From Halichoerus grypus (taxonomy: Eukaryota; Chordata; Mammalia; Carnivora; Phocidae): a stretch of DNA of 64,000 bases. Under the pieces are notes generated by a model, which searched no databases, was not told the DNA's origin, and saw only the letters and a list, made by a program, of their open reading frames with translations. Made by a program: the position numbers and the translations under genes. Below, one piece after another: positions 12,011 through 23,389 of the stretch (the stretch's first letter is position 1; the number at the start of each line of letters is the position of its first letter). Where the stretch lies: the NCBI RefSeq assembly GCF_964656455.1, contig NC_135718.1:49848014-49912013 (forward strand), written 5' to 3'.

Positions 12011-12085
12011 GATGGGCCTGTTGTGAGTGGGTGGTATGACATGATAAATCATGACCAATGTCATATTAAAAATTATAGGCCCATC
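12011..12085. repeat. Nested perfect inverted repeats (potential hairpin)
   Basis: The 9-mer gatgggcct at 12011-12019 pairs exactly with aggcccatc at 12077-12085. Inside it, atgacat at 12036-12042 pairs with atgtcat at 12058-12064. A smaller catgat/atcatg palindrome lies at 12040-12053. The arms are short, and the surrounding DNA is not a transposon I recognise. Confidence 0.55.
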
Positions 12086-12664
12086 TGCACATGCTCACTC
12101 TGTTCTTAAGCTAATGATACGCTACCCTGTGCAAAGCCTTCAGCTGTGGCAGATGTTGGAATGATGTTCCTCTCCCAGGATAGCTTTAGAAAACAGAATT
12201 CCCAAAGGTTTAGAGAAGCCATAGCCATCTTTCTAGCCCATAAGCAAAAACTAAACCAAACCCCTACTTTCTGCAAATTCGGCCCTGTTTATGTCTGATT
12301 CCCACCTTGATTCAGGTCCTCCTCTGAAGGACTCTATCTACGTCTCCGCTATTAGCATAAGAAATTGAGCCAGAAAGGCATCTTTAAAAAATGAGGAAAC
12401 AATCTCCTCTTCTCAAAACCAAAGAGGCACCTCTTAGAGCATAAAGAGACATTTTCAGGACTCTGAAAAGGGCACATGGTCTTGAAGGAGATGAGGATGG
12501 AGTAGGGCAAAATAGTGCCTACATATACCAAGGAAGTCTGAAAAAAAAAAACTGACATGAAATCAGCAATTCCTACGCTGGGGGAATCTCACACTTTGCA
12601 CTATTAATACTTTAGAGCAGATAATTCTTTGTTATAAGGTTGTCCCTTGCATGGTAGAATGGTT

Positions 12665-12803
12665 AGCAGAATCCCTAGTCAATACTGACTAGATGCCCAT
12701 AGCACACACGTCTCCCAGGAGTAAAAATCAAAAACGTCTCCACATACAAATAAATGGTTCCGGGAGGTCAAAATTGCCCCTAGTTGAGAACCACTATTCT
12801 AGA
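12665..12803 (+). repeat. MER20 (hAT-Charlie) DNA transposon fragment
   Basis: Text such as 'tgcccatagcacac', 'aatcaaaaacgtctccacat' and 'gaggtcaaaattgcccctag' followed by 'ttgagaaccactattct' follows the 3' half of MER20, including the terminal inverted repeat 'gttgagaaccactg'. Confidence 0.75.
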
Positions 12804-12809
12804 GTACTG

Positions 12810-13920
12810 GGGAAAGGCCATGCCACTGAATCTTTGTGGAACATATGATTTCCAATAAAGAGGACTGGATTCACTAGCACATACTGTTGTGTATGCCTTT
12901 TTCCTATTATTTCAGACACATGATAGGATGGAATAGAGCAACACCCTTCAACTCTTAGCCAAAATGAAGGTGCCCTTTACTGTAAGGTTAAAGTTAAGTT
13001 AATCTCTGTACAGGTAAAAAGAAAATAGTATCTCCTTTAAATATTTCTCCATAAGGTGAGTTTTGCTACATTCTTCACTCTTTCCGTTCTAGAGACCTTG
13101 AATCCTACTATAAGAGTCAGAGATTAGTCAAGAAAACAAAACTCCAGGAGAGGTCATTCAAAAAGAGAAAATGCAAGATGGGGTATTAATTCAAAGGTAT
13201 TAGAGGAGCTAAAATAACAAACAGGAGAAGAGAAGGCCACCCAGAGAATAGAGCTTCAGGAAGCTGCCACCATTTCTATACTGAAGGGTCAAAGGGAAGG
13301 TTACTGGAATCTGGGAGCCAGAGCCCCCTGGCAGAAGCTGGACTTCAGGTGACACAGTCAGGGGGGCTGGGACCATGGTGGAAAGGGCTTCCCCCAGGGG
13401 ATGGAGCCATAGAAGAGACCCAGCCACTCCAGAAATGACCACCTGAGGCAGAGAGACCAGGAAAGAAAAACCTTGGCTTCTTCTCTCTTCTGCCCACCTG
13501 CAATCTCTCACTAGTGCCTCTCACTGGCTGAACATGGCTTGACTCCTGGGGACAAGGGAGCTTGGGAAACAGTTTATGAGGATAAGCCCCTGTGACACAT
13601 ACACAGCAGAGCAGGGTTTGAGAGCGGATTTGAAAGCAAACAGACAAATGGCCAATGCAACTATTAAATTCAACTCCATGGACACCTGAATGCAATTCAG
13701 ACTTGAGTCAGGAAGAGGAAAGCAAATTGGATGAGTCTGAGAAATAAATTAGGCTGAAGGAAAAACTCAAACAAACCAAAATACTTTAAAAAGTTCCCTC
13801 CATCTCCTCCTCCTCCCCTCCCACACCAAACTAAACTTGGGGGAGAAAAGTCTAGACTGGGCTTGTTATTGGATAACTCTTGTGAAACTGAGTTAATGTT
13901 TAAGAAGATAATTGCTAGAA
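12810..13920. other. Unassigned sequence
   Basis: No gene or named element. The overlapping minus-strand open frames at 13209-13695 are about 100-116 codons long, have no recognised domain and sit in different frames over the same DNA, which is what chance frames in GC-richer DNA look like. Confidence 0.35.
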
Positions 13921-13926
13921 ATGCTA

Positions 13927-14290
13927 GGCATATCCATTATCTATTACTGTAACAGACCACCACAGGCTTAGCGGCTTAAAACAAAAACCACTATATTTAC
14001 TCATGATTTTTTTGGTCAGAAATTTGGGCAGGGCTCAGCTGAATGGTTCTTGGGTCTCACCTGAGATTATTCGGGGGACTACAGTCAGGTGGCAGATTAG
14101 CTGTGGGCTGGCTAACCCAAGGGGTTTCCTCTGGGATGGCTTCTTTCTGTTCTAGTTTATTTCAACCTCCAGTAAACAACCTGACCTGTTTGCATGGCAG
14201 TCTCGGGGTGTTCGGCGAGAGGGTAAGCCCCAATGCACAAATACTTCCTAAGCCTCTGCTACATCGTATTTGCTAATGCCCGCTGATCAA
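13927..14290 (-). mobile_element. MLT1-type MaLR LTR, degraded
   Basis: Reading the minus strand, the right-end hallmarks of MLT1 LTRs appear: 'ttttaagccgctaagcctg', then 'ggtctgttacagtaatagat' and 'aatgga'. Further in, the plus strand shows 'gggctcagctgaatggttct', 'tgggtctcacctgag' and 'tgcatggcagtctcggg', common in this LTR group. The distal limit is uncertain. Confidence 0.6.
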
Positions 14291-14299
14291 AACAAATTA

Positions 14300-15840
14300 C
14301 AAGGTCAAGTCTAGATTTGAGGGGTGGATAGAGAAACCTTACCATTGATGGGAGAGACAGTACAGTCACACTGCATGAACATAGGGATAGGAAATAATGT
14401 GACCATTTTTCATTATCACACTAGGTGAGTGGATTTCCTAGCAAATATTTTTCTAGAAGGAGTATTCCAGTTTTATCCACACCTGAACATTTCAAAAGGA
14501 TATATATTTGTTCTCCAAACAGTAAACGTTTGTGGTTGTCACAGAGGCACTGAGCTCTAAAACAGCTCCCCCAAATCCCTTCGACTAGATTCACTCCATA
14601 AGGATTTCATAGTTAATAGCTAACCATCTCATCTGAAGTTAAGGATGTTGCCTCAAATTCAAATCCAAGTTCAGAGAAGTCTCAAGACTCCCTTCTTTTT
14701 CTCTGAGCCTTAAACAAAGGGAAATCTAGATTTCAGTACCGCGTTACAAGGAAACTGACTCCTCTAACTAGGAGTCAGAAACTATGGTTTCATAGTCTGG
14801 AAAAAAATCATCTGTGTAAGCCACTTGGGTAAGTTTCTTCTCTCCAAGTCACAACCTCCTGATTTGCGAAATCAGAAAGTTAAACTATTCCAGGGTATCT
14901 GAGGCAGGAGTGAGAGGTAGAGGAGGAAAGAGGGTGAGGTGAATCAGTGAAGCAGGTTGGTGGAAAAAAACACAGTGCGAGGAGTGTGGGAACCTGGAGG
15001 GTATTACTTGTTCATGGAAGTAAATTCATTGTTTTCCCTAAAATATGTTGGCGCCTGATCTGATCTGACTGCCATCTATCACAAGATCACCTCCAAGAAC
15101 TGTTTGCTGCCTCTCCCGATCTCATTCCCCATGTGCCTCGGTTGTACCCAACTTTGCATGGAGTTCTTGAGTCCCCCTGGTCTTCAGGATGGGGGTGCTT
15201 GCTCGCAATACAAAAAAAAAAAAAAAAGAAATTGGAGCACAGACACTGGTCCCTTCTTTAAACCATCTTGTTTCAATCCCACACACCCCTTAAAGTGGGG
15301 TTGCAATTGACAAGGCTCTTGCTTTTACGAAAGAAATGCCATGTGGACTGATCCAGGCCCATAATTCTGTTGCACTCACTCCTATCGGTGCTTCTGGAAA
15401 AACTGCAGGACCTGACACTCCAAGATCCTATCACGGCCCACAGTTAGCTGTGGATTAGTGTAACTTTCCCTGGGCCCCTGGTTCCAAGCACTGCTTCCCC
15501 CGGGGGAAACACGTTCCCCAAATATCTGATTTCTACCCCCTTCATTTCAGAGGGAAATCTCAGGTTAGAACTCAAAAGCAAATAGGTTGTTTGCTCTGAA
15601 ATATGAGATTGGAGGAGTTGGACGAGCCCAGCCACTACTACAAGGTCTCATTCTGAGCTGGTAGGAAACTGCATCATTAGATATCTTTGATGTGACATAA
15701 GGCAATTTCCTTTTGAGTACCATTTCCTCCGTAACACCCACCAGGATCACCTCACACCAAACTCTTCTTCCTTACCAGTGAGCCCTAAGTGGGCCTTCAG
15801 TTCTCTTGTTTGGTGAGTAATAATATTAGCAGGGGATGAC
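14300..15840. other. Unassigned sequence with an A-tract
   Basis: No gene or named element. An A-run at about 15211-15226 follows a GC-richer stretch (15105-15205) that might be a retrocopy tail, but no parent sequence was recognised and no flanking duplication was found. Confidence 0.3.
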
Positions 15841-15847
15841 AGGAGCT

Positions 15848-16050
15848 CAGTGGCCTGGATTGGAATCCTGGCTCCATTACTGGAAATCAAATGCTGGGGA
15901 CCTTGGTCAAGTTTCTCAATCTCTCTGTGCCTCTGTTTCCTCAGCTATAAAAAAACTGACAGAGGGTTGTAGAAATGCACAAGTGACAAAGTACCTGCAG
16001 AGGTTCTCGCACGTGGCACATAGTAACTGCAGTAGTGTTAGCGGCTGTCA
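15848..16050 (-). repeat. MIR SINE
   Basis: Plus-strand text 'ggaatcctggctccattact', 'ccttggtcaagtttctcaat' and 'ctgtgcctctgtttcctcag' followed by 'cacatagtaactgcagtag' is the reverse complement pattern of MIR. Confidence 0.7.
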
Positions 16051-16129
16051 TCATGTCTCTATTATATTGCTGATAAAAGTGTTAACTTGTCTTATGTATC
16101 TCCTTTATGGTACTTGTATTTATCTAATT

Positions 16130-16215
16130 AGATAATAAGTTCAAGAGCAAAGATGACAAATATTTTTTCATACCTCTTTATCCCAATTCTCCTCCACCCC
16201 CACTACCACTCCCCT
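16130..16215 (+). repeat. Possible L2 3' end
   Basis: The pattern 'agataataagttcaagagc', a spacer with 'tttatcccaattctc', and 'tccagtgcctggtgtacg' followed by 'acccaatataggggctgg' resembles the 3' end of L2 LINEs. Strongly diverged. Confidence 0.4.
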
Positions 16216-16284
16216 TACTCCAGTGCCTGGTGTACGATACGTACCCAATATAGGGGCTGGTAGGGGGGGCCTAACATCATGGTG

Positions 16285-16497
16285 TAAGTGTAGGATGCCA
16301 GGAAGTTCAGGCTCTAAGAGAGACATGGGTTATCGAACATGGCTGTTAATAAGTAGCAACTTGTTCAACTTACCAAGTATCTCCTTGCCTTGGGTTTATA
16401 AAGTCTAAATGGGAATAAAGTTTTTGCCTCAGAAGGTAGCTGTGAAGACAGACGCTTCACAGTGTAAGGCTCACATGGGTGCTCAATAAATGCTTAT
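16285..16497 (-). repeat. MIR SINE, diverged
   Basis: The order 'aagtagcaacttgttcaact', 'aagtctaaatgggaataaag', 'agaaggtagctgtgaagaca' and 'gggtgctcaataaatgct' follows the reverse complement of MIR. Confidence 0.55.
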
Positions 16498-16499
16498 TT

Positions 16500-16990
16500 C
16501 CTTCCCCCTCACCATTAATGAATTGGTCAGATCAGTGCCAGGAGACAAGGAGAAGTTTGAGGAAAGCAGCCTCTAGCAGAAAAGGCAAAGTGAGGGGATT
16601 CAATGTCCCAAAGGCAAATACTACTGACCTCATCAGTGGGGCCCATCCCCATGAACTCTCCTGCCCACTGAACACCCAGGCAGTGGATTCACAGTGCCAT
16701 TTAGAGATGGTAAAATTGTCGTCAACATAGGTTCCTCAAGAGAACCAGGGAGTGGAGGTCTTGGGAGTTTTTAGGAAATCCTTGGTTCTCCCCTTGATGA
16801 CTGCTGGGCTCTGGATGGGATATATAAGACAACACCCTGCATTTTCCTCTAAAATTGTCTTCCCTTCTTGCCTTCCTGCAATTCTACTATCCTCAGGAAG
16901 CATGCCAGACAAAAGATGTGGGCTAGATGGGTCTATGACCTGACCTTATGGAGGCCAACTCGAGTTTTCATGGAACCACAGAACATTAGT
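16500..16990. other. Unassigned sequence
   Basis: No gene or named element recognised. Confidence 0.3.
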
Positions 16991-16994
16991 ACTG

Positions 16995-17115
16995 AGATGA
17001 GCTGCTCCAGCAACCTCACCATAAAGGTGAAGCCACAAAGAAGTTAAACAGTTGGCCCAAGGTTATGCAGCTGATCAAGGACAGAAATGAAAGGTAGACC
17101 TGTGCTCTTTTTAAC
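16995..17115 (+). repeat. MIR SINE 3' part
   Basis: The run 'agaagttaaacagttggccc', 'aaggttatgcagctgatc' and 'aggtagacctgtgctc' matches the sense MIR pattern of 'gaggttaagtaacttgcccaaggtcacacagc...gactccagagcctgtgctc'. Confidence 0.6.
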
Positions 17116-17119
17116 TTCT

Positions 17120-17710
17120 CATCTTTCTGATGCCTCAGAAGAACACAGGCTTTTAAAAACATTTATTCAAGTAAGACATGCTCTAAATTCCAACAGTGAC
17201 TTCTCCAGCCTGTATTGGGTGGGATATAATCAGTCATGACTTTCTAGATCTAAAGTCAGTGAACTGAACACATCCAGCGAAAGCCATTTATATCAGCTTC
17301 TTTCTGCAGCTCAGAGTATTATATGTGCTCCCGTGTGCTGTCTGTTCTGCAGGGCTGAGAATGTACCCTAAGACCTCCTCATGTGAAGGAAACAGACCCC
17401 AGCTGGCCAGCCACACTGTGACTCCAATATGGACTTCAGCTGCTACACGATAGGGTTGTGTTCAATGAACTGCATTTTTTAGAAATGTTAATATCTACAT
17501 GGCTCTCACCCAACTGCCTTAAGAATACCAGCTGTACTGTGCTTTCGCCTCTACTTTGACAGCCTTAAGAACAGCTCCCAAAGAATAGAACATTCTTCAG
17601 GGGAGGGCTGTTGGTTTTGCAGACGTTTTAGGAGGAGGAGAAGATGAAAGAGATTTTAAGTTGAAATGTCATATATGGAAAGGGATGGGACAGGATAGAA
17701 GAGGGAATCT
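17120..17710. other. Unassigned sequence
   Basis: No gene or named element recognised. Confidence 0.3.
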
Positions 17711-17712
17711 GG

Positions 17713-17885
17713 TATGCTTCCAATGCCTTTCATGTACCAAGCACTGGGTTGGGCCAATACTCATGCCTATTGCATTTGGTCCTCACAACGCTGAGACAAG
17801 CATAATAACCATAGTTTTATAGATGAGAAAACTGAGGCTTAGAAAGATTAAGAGACTTGCCCAAAGTCAAACAAGGAATTTGTTG
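17713..17885 (+). repeat. MIR SINE
   Basis: Clear sense MIR pattern: 'caagcactgggttgggcc', 'ggtcctcacaacgctgag', 'tagatgagaaaactgaggct' and 'agagacttgcccaaagtc'. Confidence 0.75.
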
Positions 17886-17896
17886 CATAGCTGGTA

Positions 17897-18343
17897 TAGT
17901 AGTTTCCAATGGCTGTTGGCTGTTATAACAAATTACCATAAACTTGGTGGCTTAAAACTACAGAAATGTATTCTCTCAGAGTGCTGTAGGGCAGAAGTCT
18001 GAAATCAAGGTGTTGGCAGGGCTGTGCTCCCTCCAGAGGCTCTAGAGGAGAAGCCCTCCTTGCATCTCCCAACTTCTGGTGGTGCCAGGCATCCCTTGGC
18101 TGGTGCTGCCTAACTCTGCCATGGACTTCTCTTCTCCATCCATCTCTCCTCTGGGTGTCTCCTATAAGGATACTTCTGACTGGATTTAGGGCCCACCTGG
18201 TTAATTCAGGATCATCTCATTTCCAGATCCTTAATTGGATCTGCAAAGACCCTTTTTACAATTAAGGTCACATTCTTAGGTTCCTTGGGTCAAGATGAAG
18301 ATATATCTTTTGGGGGAGGGGACCCACCACTCAACCCACTACA
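17897..18343 (-). mobile_element. MLT1-type MaLR solo LTR, near full length
   Basis: On the minus strand it starts tgtagtgggttgagtggtgg and contains 'aatgtgaccttaattgtaaa', 'gggtctttgcagatccaatt' and 'gtgggccctaaatccagtca'. It ends with 'ttttaagccaccaagtttat' and 'ggtaatttgttataacagcc'. This is the typical MLT1 LTR order from end to end. No ERV internal region is attached. Confidence 0.8.
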
Positions 18344-18349
18344 GCTGGG

Positions 18350-19365
18350 TTTGTAACTCAAGCCTCAAGCCTGTCTTACTTATAGCCCATTTTCTCACCA
18401 CACTGTCAGGTTATTCCCTGTCTTTTCCTTTATCTGTTTTCTCAAGGATGGCTTTGGCCAAGATAAAGATTCCAAGGTAGCTACAGACATAGTATAGAGA
18501 GAACACGGCCCTTCCACTGCCCAGAGATATCCAGAAGGTTAGCGACAGTGATGAAATTTAAGCCCGTCTCAATCCTGCTATTGTCCTAAGAATGAAGAGA
18601 GGGAACTGACTCCTGAGAGACACCTCGCCATCGCCTCTACACATCAAAACAGCTGACTCCTTCCAAAAGTTCAGCCCTCCTTTTGCAGGAGTAAAAGAGC
18701 CATCAGGTGTCAACTTAACCTATAGCCACCCCCTAATAAGTTTAAGATAAAAGGCCAATACTTTCAAATAAGATTCAGACATAATGTAATAGCACTTGTT
18801 ACCAAGCCCCATCTAATTATATCAATCTTTTATTACCAGACCCACAAGTGCAAAGAACTCTATTATAATCTCTCTTTATAACGATCTCCTCACTATCTGA
18901 CTCCTCCAACTCTGCACTAAATTAATCATCTACTCACAATCATGAGTAAACATCAACTCAATTAAGAATTGATAAATAAACAGTTCACTCCAAGGCTTGT
19001 GCTGATATGGCAGAGAGTATCACTGGGCGCCTGCCAGGCTAGAGCTTGCCTGGAGTTTTGAAATGTGGATGGCTCTCTAAGGCTGTGTTTCTTCTGCTGC
19101 TGTTTACAGGAGGTGTTCTGGCTGTTGTCTTTTGCTCCCACTCTGTGTGTACAGGTGGAGAATTACTCCCTTGTCCTCTCTGGATCTAAATGTGGAAGAA
19201 TTTCTCATTTATCCGACTCTGCACTACATAGCATCACATATCTGAAAGAAAACCAGTAGGAAGGCAGTAAAATGCAAGAAATGTGAATTCTGCCATATCA
19301 AATAGTAAAGCAGAAGGAACCCTTGCATATGTGAAGATGCAGGATTTCATACTGAGTAGTTACAT
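18350..19365. other. Unassigned sequence
   Basis: No gene or named element recognised. Confidence 0.3.
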
Positions 19366-19368
19366 AAT

Positions 19369-19834
19369 TGTTAGGGGTTAAATTTTCTCCCTCCTAAAAG
19401 ATATGTTGAAGTCCTAAACTCCAGTACCTCAGAATGTGAATTTATTTAGAAAGAAGTTCATTGCAGATGTAATTAATTTAGATGAGGTCATGGTGGAGTA
19501 GGGTGAGCCCTTAATCCAATAAGACTAGTGTCTCTATAGGATGATGTGAAGGTGCAGAGGGAATACCATGTGAAGAGGGAGAAGACAATCATGTAGTGAC
19601 AGAAGCAGAGATTGTATGATGCATCTACAGGGAAGTAAAACCAAGAATGTCCAGTCACCCCCAGAAGTTAGGAAGAGACAAAGAAGGATTCTACCGAGAG
19701 CCACAGAGGAAGCGTGGTCCTACTGACACTGATTTCACACTTCTGGCCTCTAGAAGTGTAAGAGAGTAAATTCCTATTGTTTCAAGCCATGCATTTGTGG
19801 CGCTTTGCTACAGTGGTCCTAGAAAACCAACACA
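19369..19834 (+). mobile_element. MLT1-type MaLR solo LTR, near full length
   Basis: It begins tgttaggggttaaattttct and contains 'gatatgttgaagtcctaaac', 'cagtacctcagaatgtgaat' and 'gatgaggtcatggtggag'. It ends with 'ttctggcctctagaagtg', 'attgtttcaagccatgcatt' and 'aaaaccaacaca', giving the TG...CA termini of an LTR. It lies about 1 kb from a second LTR of the same class in the opposite orientation. Confidence 0.8.
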
Positions 19835-19854
19835 GTGGTTGATTACAATAAGAA

Positions 19855-20075
19855 TAATCAAGCTAACATTTTTGAACACTATTATACAGCAGGCACTCTA
19901 TGGAGCATTTTATAAGCATTAAGCACATGGAATCTTCACAATCATCCTATGAAGTTGTAACAACCCACGTTCATTCAAAGTTAGGACTCCTATTCCCACT
20001 GTACAAATGAGGAAACAAGGTTGACTGAGGCTAACAGCCCCAAAGTCACAGAGCGGGTGAGTGGCAAGCCTCTTC
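19855..20075 (+). repeat. MIR SINE
   Basis: Sense MIR pattern: 'aagctaacatttttgaacac', 'cagcaggcactctatggagc', 'aatcttcacaatcatcctat' and 'tacaaatgaggaaacaaggt' followed by 'caaagtcacagagcggg'. It abuts the MLT1 LTR on its left. Confidence 0.7.
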
Positions 20076-20079
20076 AGTA

Positions 20080-21005
20080 CTGGGGGCACTCACTTCATTC
20101 CCCAAAATGATACACTGTAAGCCTGATGCAGACAGGGTCATGGCAGTGTTATTCCCCAGGGCATACCCCAACTGTGCTGCCCAGAGTCCAAGGGCTCCTC
20201 CACCACAGGTAGAGAGGATGAAGGAAAGCCAGTGACCACAGGGCTCACCCAGCATTCCACCTCTACTTCATGGGGCACCCTCCACATGTATGTTTCATAG
20301 TTTCAGTTCTCATATGAGATATATTTAAACCAACTTTTCTGCTGCTAGAAGAAAAGTTTTAAAATCATTGCTATATAGAGGTGAGTTCTTCTCCACAGAA
20401 GAATTCCAGGTAGTATCTGCAGAAGGGATTACAGAATTAGAAAATTACCATTCTGGAACCGGCAATGAAATAATGGACCTATGTCCATCAAAAGATGCTC
20501 CATTACTAGGTGACAGGTTGGTTGGGAACTTTACAAAAGAATCAGGCTGACACCATCTGAGTCTACTGATTAAATAGTAATTATGTGTCTGGTGACATGA
20601 TGCAATAGGAAGCATACAGCACCACATGCAAAAAAAATGACCTTGGATCCAAGCATACTCCTGATGTATACCAGATTAAAGGAAGTATACAGGATAGAAG
20701 AACAGGGTAAATGACACAGTGAGGAAGCAGCTAGCCAAAATCAGTTAAGTGGCTCTTTCCTGAGGACAAATGACCGTATTCCTCCAAAAGACTCAATGTG
20801 TACTGACAGAGACAGAGACAGAGAGAGAAGATGGAAAAGAAAAGGAACTATGACAGAATAAAAGAGGTTAAAGAGATGTAGCAACCAAATGAAATGTATG
20901 GACCTTGTTTGGGTCCTGATTCAAACAAACTCAATGCAGAAAGATGTTTTTGAGACAATTGGGAAAATTAAAATATGGTTTGGGTATTAGAAAATGCTAT
21001 GGAAT
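20080..21005. other. Unassigned sequence
   Basis: No gene or named element. A short GA-rich stretch (gacagagacagagagagaag, about 20809-20830) is the only simple sequence. Confidence 0.3.
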
Positions 21006-21011
21006 TACTAA

Positions 21012-21110
21012 TTTTTTTTTCTAAGTAGGCTCCAAGCCCAAATGGGGCTTGAACTCACAACCCTAAGATTAAGAGACACCTGTTCTACTGACTGAGCCAG
21101 CCAGGTGCCC
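21012..21110 (-). mobile_element. Short older-type Can-SINE, antisense
   Basis: The minus strand reads gggcacctggctggctcagt and continues with 'gaacaggtgtctcttaatct', 'tagggttgtgagttcaagcc' and 'ccatttgggcttggagcct', then an A-run. It is the short tRNA-Lys-like carnivore SINE without the long CT-rich block of the other copies, so it belongs to a different, older subfamily. Flanking duplications could not be separated from the T-runs on both sides. Confidence 0.85.
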
Positions 21111-21129
21111 TCTCAATTTTTTTTTTTTT

Positions 21130-22055
21130 TTTTTAAGTAGAGATAATAGCATGGTGATTGTGTTTAAGGTGAAATGGTCTTTATCTGTTAGAGAAGCTTA
21201 GTGAAGTATGTAGGACACAAAGACATGTTATCTGAGCTGAGATTAGGAGGAAAGAGGAAAAACTCATGCCCTCTCCCCTGAAACTCAAGTAAGCAGCTGC
21301 TCCGTTGAAAGCTGGGTGCCCCAAATCATGCAAAGTGACTATCTAGGGAGTAAAACACTCTCTTTCCTCAGAGTATATAGTTTTAAGAACTGTTTAGCAT
21401 TGCTAAAAATTGTGTCAGCAAAGTAAGGTGTACTGAAGGAAAACTTGCCTATGGAGGTCCCTGAAGAGTTAGCATAATTGGGGGAGCCCCTCCTCTGCTC
21501 AATTCACGATCAAGGCTACCACAAATGTTATTACCAAATCAATAAGGAAAACATCTATCTCCATGTTTCTGTGTTTGTGATACGTGGGGCCCTTTGACAG
21601 GGCCCTTCCTGCCAACTGCAAGGGTGGTGTTGCCAACACACATACTTCTTATTGGAATGTATGATCAAATGAAATAATTTCTGGAAAATGCTTAAAATAT
21701 CATGCCTTCAATAAAGGTTAGCCATGATCATCTTCATCATGATTACTATTATTATATTGTTGGTATTGTACATGCTTGTCATTGAACATTTTCTGTGTGT
21801 TCCTTTTGTGCTAGCTTTATTTGTCCAGTTAGGAGATTTAAAACAGTAAGCCCAAGGGAAGGATATCCTTATGTATTTCTCTCTACCCTCCACTCTTCCC
21901 TCCTCCATGTCTACCTGGGAGGGACAGTGTTATGTACATAACAGTTTTGCAATAAACAGCTGTTTAAAAGCGCCTGGGTGAGGAGGACTGATGGTGATTA
22001 TCCCTTCAATATAAGCGTTATGGGACCTGGGAACAAAAATCAGCAATAGAGGCAG
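21130..22055. other. Unassigned sequence
   Basis: No gene or named element. A poly-T run at about 21117-21134 sits just right of the SINE and could be a separate tail or part of a T-rich target site. Confidence 0.3.
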
Positions 22056-22059
22056 CAGA

Positions 22060-22200
22060 ACTGAGTGAAGTTTCTGGCTCTGTTGCTCAGTGAGTAGACA
22101 GCTTGGGCACCTTACTGAATGTTTTTGAGCTTCAGTTTCCTAATAAGTAAAGTAGGGACCCAAGGTACCTGCCTTGAAAGGCTGTGAGGACATAGATGGA
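22060..22200 (-). repeat. MIR SINE
   Basis: Plus strand 'gaagtttctggctctgttgc', 'cttgggcaccttactgaatg' and 'tgagcttcagtttcctaata' is the reverse-complement MIR pattern. Confidence 0.6.
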
Positions 22201-22328
22201 TTCCAACTTGGCTGCTGGCTCACCCTGAGCGCCTCTCTTCCTCTCCAAAATGGGGAGAGAAACTGTTAACTTGGCCTCTCTGAGTATTAGCTGTAAGAGG
22301 ATATACAAAGTTCATGCGTAGGAAAGAT

Positions 22329-22668
22329 GTCGCTATGAACTGAATGTGTGTGTCCCCCCACCCCAAATTCATATGTCAAAGTCTGAACCCCAGTGTGATG
22401 GTATTTGGAGGAGGGGCGTTTGGGAGGGGATTAGGACACGAAGGTGAAGCCCTCATGCGTGGGATTCACGTTCTTATAAGAAAAGACTAGAGAGCTTGCT
22501 TCTCTCTCTATTGTGTGAGGAAACCAGGAAAGAGGTCTTCACCAGAACCCAACCATGCTGGCGCCCTGATCTTGGGCTGTCAGCCTCCAGAGCTGTGAGA
22601 AGGAAATCTGTCCTTCAAGCCACCCAGTCTAAGGTACCTTGTTATAACAGCCTGAACTGACAAAAACA
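22329..22668 (+). mobile_element. MLT1/MST-type MaLR solo LTR, near full length
   Basis: Starts tgtcgctatgaactgaatgt and contains 'aaattcatatgtcaaagtct', 'cagtgtgatggtatttggag', 'cttataagaaaagactagag' and 'aaccatgctggcgccctgat'. It ends 'cctccagagctgtgagaa', 'cttcaagccacccagtct' and 'cctgaactgacaaaaaca'. It is followed within a few bases by a SINE. Confidence 0.85.
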
Positions 22669-22689
22669 TACGTATAATAAATACTCATT

Positions 22690-22868
22690 TTTTTTTTAAA
22701 GATTTTACTTACTTATTTGAGAGAGAGAGAGACAGCGAGCGGGGAGGAGAGGGAGAAGCAGGCTCTCTGCTGAGCAAGGAGCCTAATGTGGGGAATCGAT
22801 TCCAGGACCCTGGGATCATGACCTGAGCCTAAGGCAGACGCTTAACCAACAGAGCCACCCAGGTGCCC
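22690..22868 (-). mobile_element. Can-SINE, antisense
   Basis: From the left: T-run, aaagattttacttacttatt, GA-rich block (the CT block in reverse), then gatcatgacctgagcctaag and agccacccaggtgccc, the tRNA-like head in reverse. Flanks aataaatactcatt at 22676-22689 and aatacatatgcatt at 22869-22882 agree at 11 of 14 positions, consistent with a decayed target-site duplication. The insertion lies against the 3' end of the neighbouring MaLR LTR. Confidence 0.93.
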
Positions 22869-23261
22869 AATACATATGCATTCTTGTTCCCCTAACTAGA
22901 AAGTTCTCAAATTTTAGTTGGCATCACAGACCATCTCCCTGGGGTCCCCGGTGGCTGCCGTCCCCTGTGGTCTGCATTCTCTGGTCTCTACCCAGCACTG
23001 CACACTGGCAGCAGCACCAGGCACTCATCAAGGCCCAAGAGGAAGGCAGGAATTGCCAACAGATGACTAAAGGGTTAAGGCAACTGTCTGGTGCTCCCAC
23101 TTTGAAAACCACAATTTTGCAAAGACAAAGAAGGGTCTAGCGCTCTAAGATAATGTTGGCAAAAGCTACCAAAGTCCTAGGAGAGAGGGGGAAGAAATCA
23201 ACGTACATGATTTTAAGTTTCCTTAAATTCCCTAAGTGTAATCTACAAGGTGTGATCTACA

Positions 23262-23385
23262 TCTTATCACTAATTACTGATAACCTTGGGTAATTCATTC
23301 TCTTCTCTGGACCTCAGTTTCCTCCTGTGTAAAATCAAGTGTTCTTAACATGAGCCTTTCAGGCCTCTAGAACTCAGGGGTCTGA
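23262..23385 (-). repeat. MIR SINE fragment
   Basis: Plus strand 'ataaccttgggtaattcatt' and 'tctctggacctcagtttcct' followed by 'ctgtgtaaaatcaag' follows the reverse MIR pattern. Confidence 0.6.
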
Positions 23386-23389
23386 GAAC

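Noticed and set aside
13209..13695. Overlapping 100- and 116-codon minus-strand frames
   Set aside because: Different phases over the same DNA, no domain, no codon signature that I could see.
17897..19834. A single provirus flanked by the two MLT1-type LTRs
   Set aside because: The two LTRs are in opposite orientation and there is no retroviral coding sequence between them, so they are two solo LTRs.
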